Shown here in pieces: positions 47,903 to 60,830 of a stretch of 64,000 bases of DNA. Position numbers and translations under genes: made by a program. The stretch's first letter is position 1; each line of letters starts with the position of its first letter. Source of the DNA: Dolomedes plantarius (Eukaryota; Arthropoda; Arachnida; Araneae; Dolomedidae); assembly GCA_907164885.2 (NCBI GenBank), contig OU015497.1:69483429-69547428 (forward strand), written 5' to 3'. Below the pieces are notes generated by a model that was given only the letters and a program-made list of their open reading frames with translations, was not told the DNA's origin and did no database searches.

Positions 47903-49902
47903 TGACAAACATTAGATCCATTTTTCTTTCTTTTCTATGTGATGCTTAACATCATTATATATTTTTTTAATCGATATAATTAATTATGTGTTGTCCTACT
48001 AAAGATATATATATAAAAAAAAAACTGTCTAACTTAAACTTTCTTCTTAAGAATACTATTATGTGTGAATTTTTTTTTGGATCTCAATTTAAACACCGGC
48101 TATGACAACTCTACTTCTTTAACCTTTCAGTAAATTTCCTATTTCTTGAAAAACACTTTCCTATCACCCAACTCTACAAGCGCGTTGGATGTCGTCCCAA
48201 CTGTTTAAGATCGTTTTTAATTTTTTTTTACTATTTGTTTTTAATTCAACAACTCAGTCACTTAAAGTGCTGAAGATTATATGCTTGAGTAATGACTAAA
48301 ACAGGGCTGGGATGGCCACTCCTTTTGTCCTCCCATTTCTATATATTATACTCCCACAGGTATGACAACTGCACCTTTTCCTTTTTCTCCATCTGTGTAC
48401 TATACAAGATGTTGTTTTCCAACGCAGTCATATTCTGTCGGAGATTAACGGTTAGTCCACTGTACGGCTAAAAGACTCTTCCTCCTTATTAGTCAGAGAA
48501 CAATATGGAGAAAGAAAACCCACTTGTTACACAAACATAAACACAACCCTCACTGCTTAGAGGTAGAATTAAAGAATTTGAGACTAAGAGTTGGGGAACA
48601 CACATACAACAAGGTACCTTCAAAACAAGGAAATGGATCCACATAAACTTATAATAAGTGTACACAAATGAATAGTAAATAAATAATTTGAAAATAAAGT
48701 GAAAAGTATTGAGAATAAATAAATAAAGTATAAATAAATAAATAAAGTTAGAATAAATATGAATAAGAATAATTAAAGAATATTGAATAGAATTTTGGAA
48801 TGAATAAATGTTGTCGAAATAAAATGAATATAAGAATGATGAAATGAGAATAATAAGAAATAAAAGTGGTATTGAAAAGAGATTTTTTTTTGATAATAAG
48901 TAATATTGAATTAAAGCAGATAAGAGATATTAAGAAAAAATAATGAGATAAATAAAGATACGAAAACTAGATAATGAGTGATATGTTTTGTAATTTTTAT
49001 GTACAATTGATATATTTGAAATGTGATTTTATTAAATCTTGTGATTTTTATTGAAAGTGTGATTTTTATTATAAACTGTGATTTTTATTATGTAACTAAA
49101 GGACTAATTTTCTTTATATGTAAACAAGTCAAGATAATGTGATGTTTATGTATTCTACGTTTGTGAAGCAGGAATGACACAGCACTAAAAAGACTGTGAT
49201 TTTTTTTAATTGGTGTATTTTCCTCAACATACTAATGACTGTGACAGGACTAAAAATGTTGCACAGATAAATCATTACAAGATAAGTTAATAAACTTTTT
49301 TGGACTCACTCCATAGTAGTGAACGTTGAGGAAGAAGTTTTGAATTTTTCATCCTGTTATCAAAGTCAACTTCATTTACTTAATTTTTGTTTGTTTTTGA
49401 TATTTTTATTACTATGTTTCGTTATTCTGTATTATTCAAATCGAGATGATGGTAGATATTGTATTAAATGTATGTTTCCAGTGAAAATTTTTGGTAGTTT
49501 ACAAATTTTTGGTTATGTTAATTGATTTTTTTTTTGAGAATTTGTTGTGTGGGGACGGCCGCCCTGCTCAGCATTGTCTTCATTTGATGATAAGTGCATA
49601 TTTAAATTTAATTGTTTTTCACAGCAACAATATAAGAAATTTATATAATTTACAATTTTCTATAGTTGATCATTAATTACTATAAATTTTTTTGTTTTTA
49701 TTGTGTTCATAAATTAGTAAATCATTAGTGTTTTTTTGTGTATTCGATATTGAAATGTGCAATGTCTTGCCATGTGATCATCATACTAAATTAACTTAAA
49801 ACATATGTTCCTGTTAAAACTTTTCCAAATTTTTTCCCATTTTCCTCACATGGCCGGGTTAGTCTGTCCTCCAATGCAGGCATTGTTGGTCAGCCTCTTC
49901 TC
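47903..49902 (+). other. Long 3' region of the retrotransposon
   Basis: About 2 kb without a convincing gene. A 68-codon frame without an ATG start (49319-49525) has one strongly hydrophobic stretch (LLNFCLFLIFLLLCFVILYY), like a membrane anchor, but there is no signal peptide or furin site. 'ctatgacaactctac' near 48103 and 'gtatgacaactgcac' near 48360 are similar. The region 48650-49000 is rich in 'aataaata'. Confidence 0.5.
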
Positions 49903-49914
49903 GGACGGGGGGGA
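49903..49914 (+). other. Polypurine tract
   Basis: 'ggacggggggga' just before the 3' LTR, the usual primer site for plus-strand DNA synthesis. It is broken by a single C. Confidence 0.75.
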
Positions 49915-49919
49915 TATTC

Positions 49920-50489
49920 TATAATATTAAAAACTAGTAATTTCTAAATTCAACAATCTTAACATTTAAAAACTATTAATTCCTCACTTTACTATTCCAA
50001 ATTACAAACCCTTTTTTAATTCCTTGAAACAGGTAATTCCCTTTGGGCATTCACGTTAAATTCCATTTTAAAATCTAACATTATTCTAAATTCCCTTGGG
50101 CGTACGAGCTAACTTTCGTTTTCAAATCTAAGTCCTAAAAGGCCTCTAGTGGAAAAAATTAAATGGCTGCCTGTTTAAATGAAAACGAAACTGACGTGGC
50201 GTGGGCAGAAAATTAAACGCTGTAGCGCATTTGTCACGCCTTTTCTTAACTTTTAACCAATTAAACCCTACTACGATCACATGACGAGATGAGGTTATAT
50301 AAGGTTTGGGATCACGTACATGTACGCTTTTCTCATTTTGTAACTGACTTGAATAGACGTAATAAAGTCTTTTCCGTAAGAAGCCGAGTACGTCGTTTTG
50401 CTATGAAGTGAACTGTAGTATTAATATCTTCTTCTCACCGTGACATGGGAGATTTCGATATCTATTGGGCCAGTGTCAGTCTCCCATGT

Positions 50490-50493
<4 letters not shown>
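49920..50493 (+). repeat. 3' LTR
   Basis: A copy of 42088-42661 with no difference found by eye. Its end runs straight into (TA)n. Confidence 0.95.
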
Positions 50494-50696
<203 letters not shown>

Positions 50697-50699
50697 ATC

Positions 50700-51189
50700 T
50701 GTGTGTGAGTGTAAGCAAGTTAGTAAGTAAGTAAATCCGTGTTCGTGTAACATGAATTGGAGATGAATAAAAGTTTAAGCATGATGCTTTAAAGCGTAAA
50801 TTTTTATTATTCAAAACTAAATCTTACGGTGCTTTAGGCTAGAAAATAAAATACCAATCATATTTCTCATTCTGATGGATTTATTTCCCAGTATAATTTT
50901 CTCTCTTTCGAGAAAATCTAAAATTTTCGAAAACGTTAAGATTTAAATTCTTTTCCAATTATTTTTAAGGCGGCCTAGATTTAGAATTTTTAAAAGGAGA
51001 TAAGAAACAAGAGTCAAACAAGATTCATGAGATTGCAAAATCGATGCAGATAAATATGTGCGTCAGGGGATTTCAAGTTTTTTGGATTTAAAAAAAAAAG
51101 TTTGCATTCATGCACTGCCAATTAACATCAAGTATGTTTTAATGGATTAGGCGTATGTACATTACAGTAACGTCAAGCTAATTCTGCAT
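50700..51189. other. No feature seen
   Basis: AT-rich spacer. Confidence 0.4.
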
Positions 51190-51507
51190 TTACATGGTCA
51201 AAACCTTATAATATTGAGTTGCTTCAAGTAATATATCAAGTTTATGGATAAAAAGAGCCGAACATTCTATTACGCTGTCGTTAAATGGACATAAAATACG
51301 ACGTCGCATTTTCCACGCTAAAATATTACACCACATTTTTCTACTACGCAGACGAAAAGAGTAACCTTTTCGTTTTTTCATCTCTTGTTTCATACATCTC
51401 TCCAAGTCTCTTGTATAATGAATAATCCATGAGGCTTTGTGACGGTTCAGCAAAGACTTAATCTTCGGATTTGCGGGTGTTTTATCTAAAAACCTATTCC
51501 GATGCAT
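51190..51507 (-). CDS. Unrecognised basic 105-codon frame
   Basis: ATG 51507 opens MHRNRFLDKTPANPKIKSLL, with Arg/Lys-rich stretches (MKQEMKKRKGYSFRLRSRKM) and four Cys, to a stop at 51190. It lies beside the TATA/heat-shock-like site at 51791 but is read in the opposite direction. No domain is recognised. It may be an exon or a relic. Confidence 0.25.
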   Translation of the reverse strand: MHRNRFLDKTPANPKIKSLLNRHKASWIIHYTRDLERCMKQEMKKRKGYSFRLRSRKMWCNILAWKMRRRILCPFNDSVIECSALFIHKLDILLEATQYYKVLTM

Positions 51508-51790
51508 TTTAAAAATCGTTTTTTATAAAAATACGGTACGCATTTCCTTGGATTAGAATTAATTAATGCAAACAATTTATTTTCTGTTATCAGCAAAATT
51601 AATAAAAGAAATGTGTATAAATATAATATGTATGCTGAAATATATATAAACATATATTTTAAGATAATATTTATAAGAATGTTGTAATTATCTGTAAATA
51701 TTTCTAAATAAATGTAAATATTCTTTGTTCGGAGCATAACTCTTTGTCCCGAGAATCAATTAGATTTCACTGAGGTGGCGTGGTTGTAGA

Positions 51791-51848
51791 GTTCTGGAAG
51801 TTTCATTTTCTGGAACAATTCTCAAGAATGTCGGCAAGGGTATAAAAG
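51791..51848 (+). promoter_or_regulatory. Heat-shock-element cluster followed by a TATA box
   Basis: 'gttctggaagtttc' has TTCnnGAAnnTTC in exact phase (51792-51804). Further TTC and GAA triplets follow at 51808, 51813, 51819 and 51826, and 'gtataaaagg' stands at 51840-51849. The layout is that of an HSF-driven promoter reading to the right, but no protein-coding frame follows within 1 kb. The product could be non-coding, spliced or lost. Confidence 0.4.
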
Positions 51849-51849
51849 G

Positions 51850-52971
51850 AAGACTATCTAGGCTACAGGTAAGTCCAGATTCTTGCATTTATAAGTTAGA
51901 GATCGGCCGCTCTGCGTGAAATGCACGACCTGTTTATATGACTGTGAATGTGCTGTGTTGAATCTTAAGTTTTTTGTTGAACTTCGCAGTAGTCCTGAGT
52001 AACTAATTGTTATTTTTGCCATCCATTTAAATTTTAAAAACTAATATATTTGCTTCGCTGTCATGTGGTGTCGTCATTTTTTATTAACTACGAACAAGAA
52101 AATCATTTAAATACAAACACTGAATTAAAATAATAATTTTCATAAAGTAAAATAAATACAATTATAAACACGTAAAAAGGTCAATAATTAGATTTTAAAG
52201 GAGATAATATTCTATCCAATATCCTTTAAAGTCTCAAAAAAAAGGTGTGAAAAGCTAAGCTATTCTAGCTACATCGAAATTTTATTTATATGCTTATTCA
52301 TTTCCATTTTTTGCAATCTTAAAAAAATTAAATCCAGATTCATATATTAATATTAATAATGAGTAATTAATATCCATGCTACAAAAACAAGAATTGGCAA
52401 TGTATAAAAGTATCCAAAGACAAAAACACATAATATATAAACTTATACAATGTACGATACAAATTTTATTTCCTTCCATAGTATAACGATACGCAGATGG
52501 AAGCTTGATTTAATTTGCATTTTCTTCAATTCCTATGACACGAAAAAGCATAGAGGAGATTAATTATTAAATTTATGTCACCGATTATACCCAGAAGTCA
52601 CCAAACCATTCATGTCTATACGTTTCACAAAACTATAATTCTCTTTTTAATTTTCTAACCTTTATTTTTTCAAATGGGAATCATTATTTACTATTGAATA
52701 ATTGTGTGGAAGAAACATAATTTTAAAGTACTTTTTTGTAAGTAAATAAAAAAGAATAAAAATAGATCAATGAATAATAATTTGATTTCTATCACATTCA
52801 ACATCAGATAACCTTACTTTCTCTGTTAAGTTTAATTAATTGCTCTGCTTTTAATTAGCTCGGTTATTTTTAATTAGAAATTTACAGCATATTATAATGT
52901 TTAACATAGTCTTTTGGGAGGAAATCCTAAATTTCTCCCACGTACGAAAGCACACATGCACACACACACAC

Positions 52972-52973
<2 letters not shown>
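51850..52973. other. No gene seen
   Basis: 'ctacaggtaagtcc' near 51864 looks like a splice donor, but no coding frame supports it. Otherwise the DNA is AT-rich. Confidence 0.4.

Positions 52974-53042
<69 letters not shown>
52974..53042. repeat. (TA)n microsatellite
   Basis: About 34 TA units after a short CACACA tract. It abuts the 3' end of the SINE. Confidence 0.97.
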
Positions 53043-53675
<633 letters not shown>

Positions 53676-53789
53676 TATTCCACAATAGAATATATCGTGT
53701 AACTGCACTTAAGAAGTAAACAATTTCAAAGAGTGAAAGTTTAATTTTAAATTGTGCTAATTCCATGAAAATTTAAGATAAAAGACTAA

Positions 53790-54590
53790 AAAAGTAAATT
53801 AAATAATAAAAGTTTCTTAATGAACATACTCATTATTTGGTATAACTATTATTTTGTATACTTTTAAAATTACTTCAAATTAATTTAGTGTATGCAATTT
53901 ACTTTAAAATCTTTTTTTCTTCTTCATTTTTGCATCTTTATCAAAACATGATTTTATCGATCTCGAAGAAAAAAAAGATTAACAAACATAAAGCATATTT
54001 TCATTTTTGACGGTGATATTTGAAGCTTCAAAGAAAATTGGACGTCATAATCTCTGACATTGTACAGAAGAAAAAATAAAATAAGCATATCAGCATATGG
54101 CATGGCAAAACTCATTTTAAGTTTGCTATTTTGAATGACAAGCTGAAGTGAAGGCGAGAAATGTTTGATGCTTTCACCGATCTGCTATTCTGGGCCTCGG
54201 AGCGCGAGCCCCTCTACGAACTTGTTATTGATACAAAAAAGAACAAAAATTGATGGAAAATGATAGAAGGAAAAAGGAAGATTTTCGATATGGAGAATAT
54301 AAGATAATATTTCTTCAGACCTCCTTTTTGAATTTTGTCAAAAGACATGGAAATAAAATCCATATTTAATGTGTTTTATCATATATAATTAAAAGTAAAT
54401 GGCACGAATAGAATGGAAGCATACTGTTTGTTGGACACGTCAGTTGAGAAGTGCAAAAGGATAACTTTTATTGAATTTCCTTCTGATTATTTTTAAGTTT
54501 TATATTTACATTATGACAAATAAATTTGTAAGAAAAATTTAGTATTATTCTATGGATAGTATATTCATATATTCGTAAAAATAAAAAATA

Positions 54591-54595
<5 letters not shown>
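53790..54595. repeat. Dispersed repeat R, copy 1
   Basis: The core 'gacggtgatatttgaagctt' to 'tgctttcaccgatctgctat' is almost identical to 59025-59205. Both sides also match with lower identity. No coding frame. Confidence 0.85.

Positions 54596-54596
<1 letters not shown>

Positions 54597-54647
<51 letters not shown>
54597..54647. repeat. (TA)n microsatellite at the 3' end of the LINE
   Basis: About 25 TA units. Confidence 0.97.
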
Positions 54648-54649
<2 letters not shown>

Positions 54650-54650
<1 letters not shown>

Positions 54651-55960
54651 TATTTATTTATTTATTTTTATTCTTTTTTTTTACAAATGCCGGTCATCTG
54701 GCCACTTGGCCATAAGACCACGAGACCTCCAATACTTCAAAACAAGGGACTTAAAATATTGAAGTTCAGAGCACACGTCAATATATAATGCAGTCATAGA
54801 TTGACTGGAAAGTCACAAGACGAAGTTGGGCGAATCAGCCAGATGAATCCGATAAAGATGTACCCGAAGACAGTCGTGGACAGTCATTTGTCTAAAACAT
54901 GCGACAGCAGCATAACGCTTGGAGTTGGAAACAAAAGAAGTATGTTGACGTTGAGTAGCCCGGTGCTTTTTCTCTGGGAATCCTTAGACTTCTATTTAAA
55001 AGCATTTTTGGTGGTCATTTTTATGAAAAACTCGGAAGAACGATATGTGAAGCTCCTGTAAGGTTTGTTCAATACTTTTGCACCCTCCTTGTCTAGACAA
55101 TCCGCTATCCCATTTCTAGGTAAGCCACAATTTACAGGGATTCACTAAAAATAGATCTGGTGTATGAATTTCCCCATCAGACTATTGGCCTCTTTTGTTT
55201 GATAAGGCTTGCAGGGTTGAACTAGAGTCGGATAAAATGGCAGCTTTCTTAAAAGAAGAGAGGCGAAGGGTAATATGTTGCACAGCTACGAAGATGTCTT
55301 CTACTTCACCATAAAAATGAGTCGTATGAATTTCTACTGGGAAATAAAAGTTGATTATTTCCCACTGCACTCTAGATCTAGCACTCTGGTATCTCTTCAA
55401 TCCGAGATACGTTGTAGACGCAACCGAAATATGTGATAGAATTAGTAAGCTGAAGAGGCTTACCCCGAAATTCCAGCCTGACATTTTAAACAATCGTCTA
55501 TTTAATGTGAAAAACTGCCAAGCGTTTTTGTCTTTCTTCACGATAATACCATTACCTTGAGACCAAGAATAAAAAAGTCAGACATATTCAGTATGTAATT
55601 TAATATTCCCTGATTCTTCTTCGAGGCTGTGTTCCATAGTACTAAATAATCTGCAATAAGTGTCATTTTAAGAAACCTGTCTGTTGATATTGTTACTGGG
55701 AAATTATCTATGAAAACGTTGAAAAGGATCGGACTTTGGACAGTACCTTCAGGTAAACTTGTTTCATTTTGTCTAAACTTTGAAATACTGTGTCTGTAAT
55801 GGACTGCCCAGAAACGTTGGGAAAGAATTTTTTTATCCACAGAAGCAATTTATTAATAACACCAAAAGTCTGTAACATTTTGATAAGTTTCAGTGTTCAA
55901 ACAGTATCATAAGTGGAGTTAAATTTGACAAATTTAATAAGGGATGACATTCAGTTGTCC
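54650..55960 (-). pseudogene. LINE (I/R1/Jockey type) 3' part, decayed
   Basis: Read from right to left: FVKFNSTYDTV (RT block with Asp), FGVINKLLLWIKKFF, SLPEGTVQSPILFNVFIDNF, then LIADYLVLW in place of the catalytic FADD, so one Asp is lost. An RNase H segment follows (ILSDSSSTLQALSN, with FYGEVEDIFVAVQHI before it), and near 54800-54860 the C-terminal RVHLYRIHLADSPN typical of these LINEs. Stops and shifts are frequent. The 3' end is A-rich ('aaaaaaaaagaataaaaata' near 54680) and runs into (TA)n. Confidence 0.75.
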
Positions 55961-55990
55961 AGAGAGTAATCCTTCATGGAGCATCCTTAG

Positions 55991-58685
55991 TAGGGTGGTT
56001 CGAAAAAATCGAATCTTTTATATCGGAATCGCATTACCTCTCAAAAGTTGTACTTTGGTATCCTCAATTGGTGAAAAATAAAATATAAATTCTAAGTTGA
56101 CATCTTCAGTTCGTGCATGAGGCTGAAAGTTTGAAAAAATATGTTAAAAATTTAAATAAAAAAAATAATAAAATTAGTTTTTTTTGTAATTTTTTATAAT
56201 GCAAAAGCCATAAATTGTTAGTATATAGCGTAGTTTCTAGCTAAAATAATTATAACTTTTAGATGATATATTCTGTTCACGCATGAGGCTTAAAATTTTT
56301 TAAAAATGTCAAAAAATGTCAAAAATGTAATGAATTTTGCGTGTTCGTGTGGTAAGAAGCCTATCTCTTGTAGCTATATAGTAATTAGAGATTGTAAATG
56401 TGATAAAGGAAATAAGATCCCTATTATTGAGAGAGAGTTTGTGTACGACCAGCGAAATGGCCGTTTAAAATTTATTGGCACTTTGGATAGAGTAGAGACT
56501 AATAATATCGCAAAAATAAATAAAAGAAAGCAAAGTGAAAAGAAAAACGAGATTGCTGAACCTGATATTAAAACTAGCAAAAGAGGTACTCTTTTAAATT
56601 CTGCTCAAAATAGCCAGTTTGAGAGTCACGAAGCAAAATGTGACAGTTTGCCGTCAACATCGGAAATCCGAATTAGGATTCCTGCAACAGCATTAATAAG
56701 CGATAGATATGGGATATCCGAGAGAGCCACTGCTGCTATTGCTTCCTGTGTTTTGCAAGATGTAGGCATGATAAATGAAGGACATATGTCTCTAGTAATA
56801 GATAAGAGTAAGATCAGACGAGAAAAACATAAAATTCGATACTCTTTATAATCAGACTCTCCAAATGTAGAGTTATATAGACCGTATTTTGACGGGAGAA
56901 AAGATAACACTTATTATCAGGAAAAGAAAGGCAACAAAATGTATCGCTGACTAAAGAAAGAGGAGCACATCAGCTTGGTTATTCTGGTGGAAAGTATCTG
57001 GGACATTTGACACCTCCAAGGGCCACTGGAAGTGAAATAAGTAATAGCATCTTTTGCTATTTAGAAAACAATAACTTTGATTATGTTAAGCTTTTTGCAA
57101 TTGTATGTGACGGCACAGCGACTAACACAGGATGGAAAAAAAGGTGTTATTTGTAACCTTGAGCTTAAACTTGGCCGTCCTTTACAATGGTTTATATGTT
57201 TATTACATTTCAACGAACTTCCGTTCAGACATTTGTTTGAAAGTGCAGATGGTGATACTACAGGACCCACAAGTGTCTCAGGAAAAATTGGCAAGAAGGT
57301 GACTGACTGTGAAAAACTCCCTGTTGCTAATTTTGAAACGATTAATAGTGAAGAGATAAATGTGACCAAAACTCACTTAGGCAAGGACCAACAGTATTTA
57401 CTTAATATTTATCGAACAGTAAAGACAGGAGAGTGTGCGCCAGATCTCGCTGTGAAAGATCCTGGTCCTCTTTGTAACTCTAGGTGGTAACGTGTGCAAA
57501 TAGGATCTTAAGACTATATATTTCTGAAGTAAAACCTTCTGACGAAATTAAACTGCTGGTCAGCTATATTATGAAGATATACGCTCCAGTATGGTTCGGA
57601 ATTAAAATGCATCCCTCTGTAAAGTTTGGAGCAGTTCAAGTGTTTAAATTAGTACAGAAGACAAAACAGCTTCCCGACAGTGTACGTAAAATAATTGATC
57701 CTGTCATTCAGAGGAATGTGTATTTTTGTCATCCCGAAAATGTTTTAATTTGAATGGTACTAGATGAGACAGTGCACGTAAGGCAGCTAGCTTTTCGAAG
57801 ATTGCTAAAAGCAAGAAAACAAGAACCAAAAGGGAAATCGGTGTGACCTTTCACCCACCGACCATCAATTTTGCAGCTTCAAATTACATTGAACTTATTG
57901 ATTGGTCCAAGTGCAAACTTGCACCTTCTCCAATAATGAGCAATGTGTCAACGCAAAGCCTCGAAGAACTTATTAATACTAATGTTCTCCCAGAGTTCGA
58001 GCTAATTAAATTTCCTTGCCACACGCAAAGTGTCGAAAGAATTGTAAAGCTCGTAACAGAATATTGTACTAAAGTATGTGGAAAAGAGAAAAGGGATGGT
58101 TTCAAAAGGACAACTTTATTCTCAAGGTCAACTATGCCATCATTTGACTACAAATCTCAATTTAAAACAATGCCCAACACATCTCAGGAATCTTAAAGAC
58201 ACAAAAAATAGGTAAAATGTATAAATCATTCTGTAATTAGCTATGACATGCAGTGTTATTATATACATATAAATGTGTGTGTAACTATACTTGTACATAT
58301 AATACTGTAATAAAAGGTTATATTCAAGAAATTTAGAATCTTTAAAATACGTCTGAAACGTAAATATGTCATGTATTATTATTGTATATTAAACACGTAA
58401 ATTTCAAATTTTAGGCAATTTTAGCCCAATGTAAAAGCTATAAAATATTTTTTTAGGTTCCAACTACGCTATATACTATCAATGTATGGCTGTTGAATTA
58501 TACAAAATTACAAAAAAACTAATTTTGTTATTTTTTTAAACTTTCAATTTTTAACATATTTTTTCAAACTTTCAGCCTCATGCGTGAACTGAAGATGTCA
58601 ACTTCGAATTTTTTTTGTTTTTTCCCAATTGAGGATACCAAACTACAACTTTTGAGGGGTAACGCGATTCCGAAATAAAAGATAG
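55991..58685 (+). mobile_element. DNA transposon with ~230-bp TIRs and an unfamiliar protein
   Basis: 56010-56238 and 58456-58682 are inverted copies with ~85-90% identity ('tcggaatcgcattacctctc', 'ttggtatcctcaatt', 'agttgacatcttcagttc', 'gtatatagcgtagtt'). The left tip 'tagggtggttcgaaaaaatc' has no counterpart at the right, where a (GT)n tract follows. The element is ~2.7 kb with one decayed gene between the TIRs. I cannot assign a superfamily. The insertion separates two copies of repeat R. Confidence 0.75.
56306..58196 (+). pseudogene. Putative transposase-like protein of the long-TIR element, decayed
   Basis: ATG 56306 opens 181 codons: a Cys-containing N-terminus (CSCGKKPISCS), a Lys-rich region and a helical part (RYGISERATAAIASCVLQDV). 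Later frames carry VCDGTATNTGWKK, GRPLQWFICLLHFNELPFRH, DPGPLCNSRW, TCANRILRLYISE, DPVIQRNVYFCHPEN and, after a break, INFAASNYIELIDWSKC. I recall similar multi-copy, unannotated proteins in arthropods and cnidarians but know no established function. The Asp of CDGT and the His/Glu of LLHFNE could be catalytic. At least three frameshifts and stops, so this copy is inactive. Confidence 0.6.
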
Positions 58686-58769
58686 TTTCTGTGTGTGTGT
58701 GTGTGTATGTAAAAACAAGTAGATTTTTAAGATTTGTTTATTCTATGAAAATTGAAAATAAAAATCTAA

Positions 58770-59605
58770 ACTATATAATTACAAGTATTAAAAATTTCAA
58801 ATCACCAGTAAAAGGTGTTTTTCGTTTTCAATAGTTTTAGTATAAAGTATAAAAAATTAAATTTAAATCAAACATATTTGGTGTATGTAATTCATTTCAC
58901 AATCTATTTTTTCGGAATTTAATTTTTATTAATGTTTGCATCTTTTTCCAGAAATAATTTAATCGATCTTTCAAATTAAAAAATAAATAAAAACGAACAA
59001 AAATAAAGCATATTTTCATCTTTGACGGTGATATTTGAAGCTTCAAAGAAAATTGGATGTCATAATCTCTGACATTGTACAGTAGAAAAAATAAAATAAG
59101 CATATCAGTATACGGCATGGCAAAACTCATTTTAAGTTTGCTATTTTGAATGACAAGCTCAAGTGAAGGCGAGAAATGTTTGATGCTTTCACCGATCTGC
59201 TATTCTGGGCTTCGGAGCCCGAGCCCTTTTGCAAACTTGTTATTGATACAAAAAAAAAAAATGAGAAAAACTGATACGAAATGATAGAACGAAAAGGGTT
59301 GATTTTTCTGATATGGAGAGTTTAAGGAAGTATTTCTTAAAAATTCTTTTTTTGAATTTTGTGACTATACATGGAAATAAAATCCGTATTTACTGCATTT
59401 TGTCTTATATAATTAAAAGAAATGCCAATCATAGATGTCAGCATATTTATTGAATAAAACGCAAGTTCAAAAGTTTAGCTTTTATTGCATTTTCCTCTCA
59501 ATTTTAAACTTTTTTTTGATATCATGACAATTTTATTTGACAGAATAAAATATCATATTCTATGTATAATTTATTCATATAGTCATAAAAATAGATAAAC
59601 AAATA
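58770..59605. repeat. Dispersed repeat R, copy 2
   Basis: It shares its core with copy 1 and continues into 'ggaaataaaatccgtattta' and 'atataattaaaagaaatgcc'. Confidence 0.85.
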
Positions 59606-59734
59606 TATAACCTAATCCTATGTAAGATGTATTTTTCTTAGATATATTAATATAAACCCATTATTACATTATAGTATTGAGGTATATTTTAAACTTCTGC
59701 TGACTCCCAGAAATTTTAAAATAAAAAAACTTTA

Positions 59735-60258
59735 AGTAGAAATTACAAATATAAATGTTTTCAAGGTATGAATTAAAGGAGATACTAATTTTCATTCCGT
59801 ATAAAGTATAAATGTAATTAAAATGTATTTAAAACATAATTGGCATATGTAATTCATTTTATAATCCATCTTTTCAAAGTATATATTTTTTTCTTTTAAA
59901 TTTTTTCATCTATATGCAGTTATAATTTTATGAATTTTAAAAAAAAGATAAACATATAAAGCATATTTTCATAATTGACGATGATATCTGAAGTAATTCT
60001 TAAGAACCCCCTTTTTTAAAAATTTTTCCCCATATAGGGAAATAAAATCCTTATTTAGTTTATTTTTCCTTATATAATTAAAAGAAATGCCACGCAAAGA
60101 AGTTAGCATGTTGTTCGATGGAAACGTCAGTTGAGAAAGGAAAAATTTCATTTTTTAATGTATTATCACCACTTTTTGACACCATGAAAGTTTAGTTGTA
60201 AGAAAACATATCATGTTTTTCTATGTATAATATATTCATATATTAAAAAATTAAATAA
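59735..60258. repeat. Dispersed repeat R, copy 3, internally deleted
   Basis: 'ggcatatgtaattcatttta' and 'taaagcatattttcataatt' at the start, and 'cttatataattaaaagaaat' and 'gtcagttgagaa' at the end, match copies 1 and 2. About 250 bp of the middle is missing. It is ~960 bp from copy 2. Confidence 0.75.
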
Positions 60259-60307
60259 GAAAAATGTTTTGCAGAACATATATGTTCTTCCAAATGCATA
60301 TATATGA

Positions 60308-60830
<523 letters not shown>

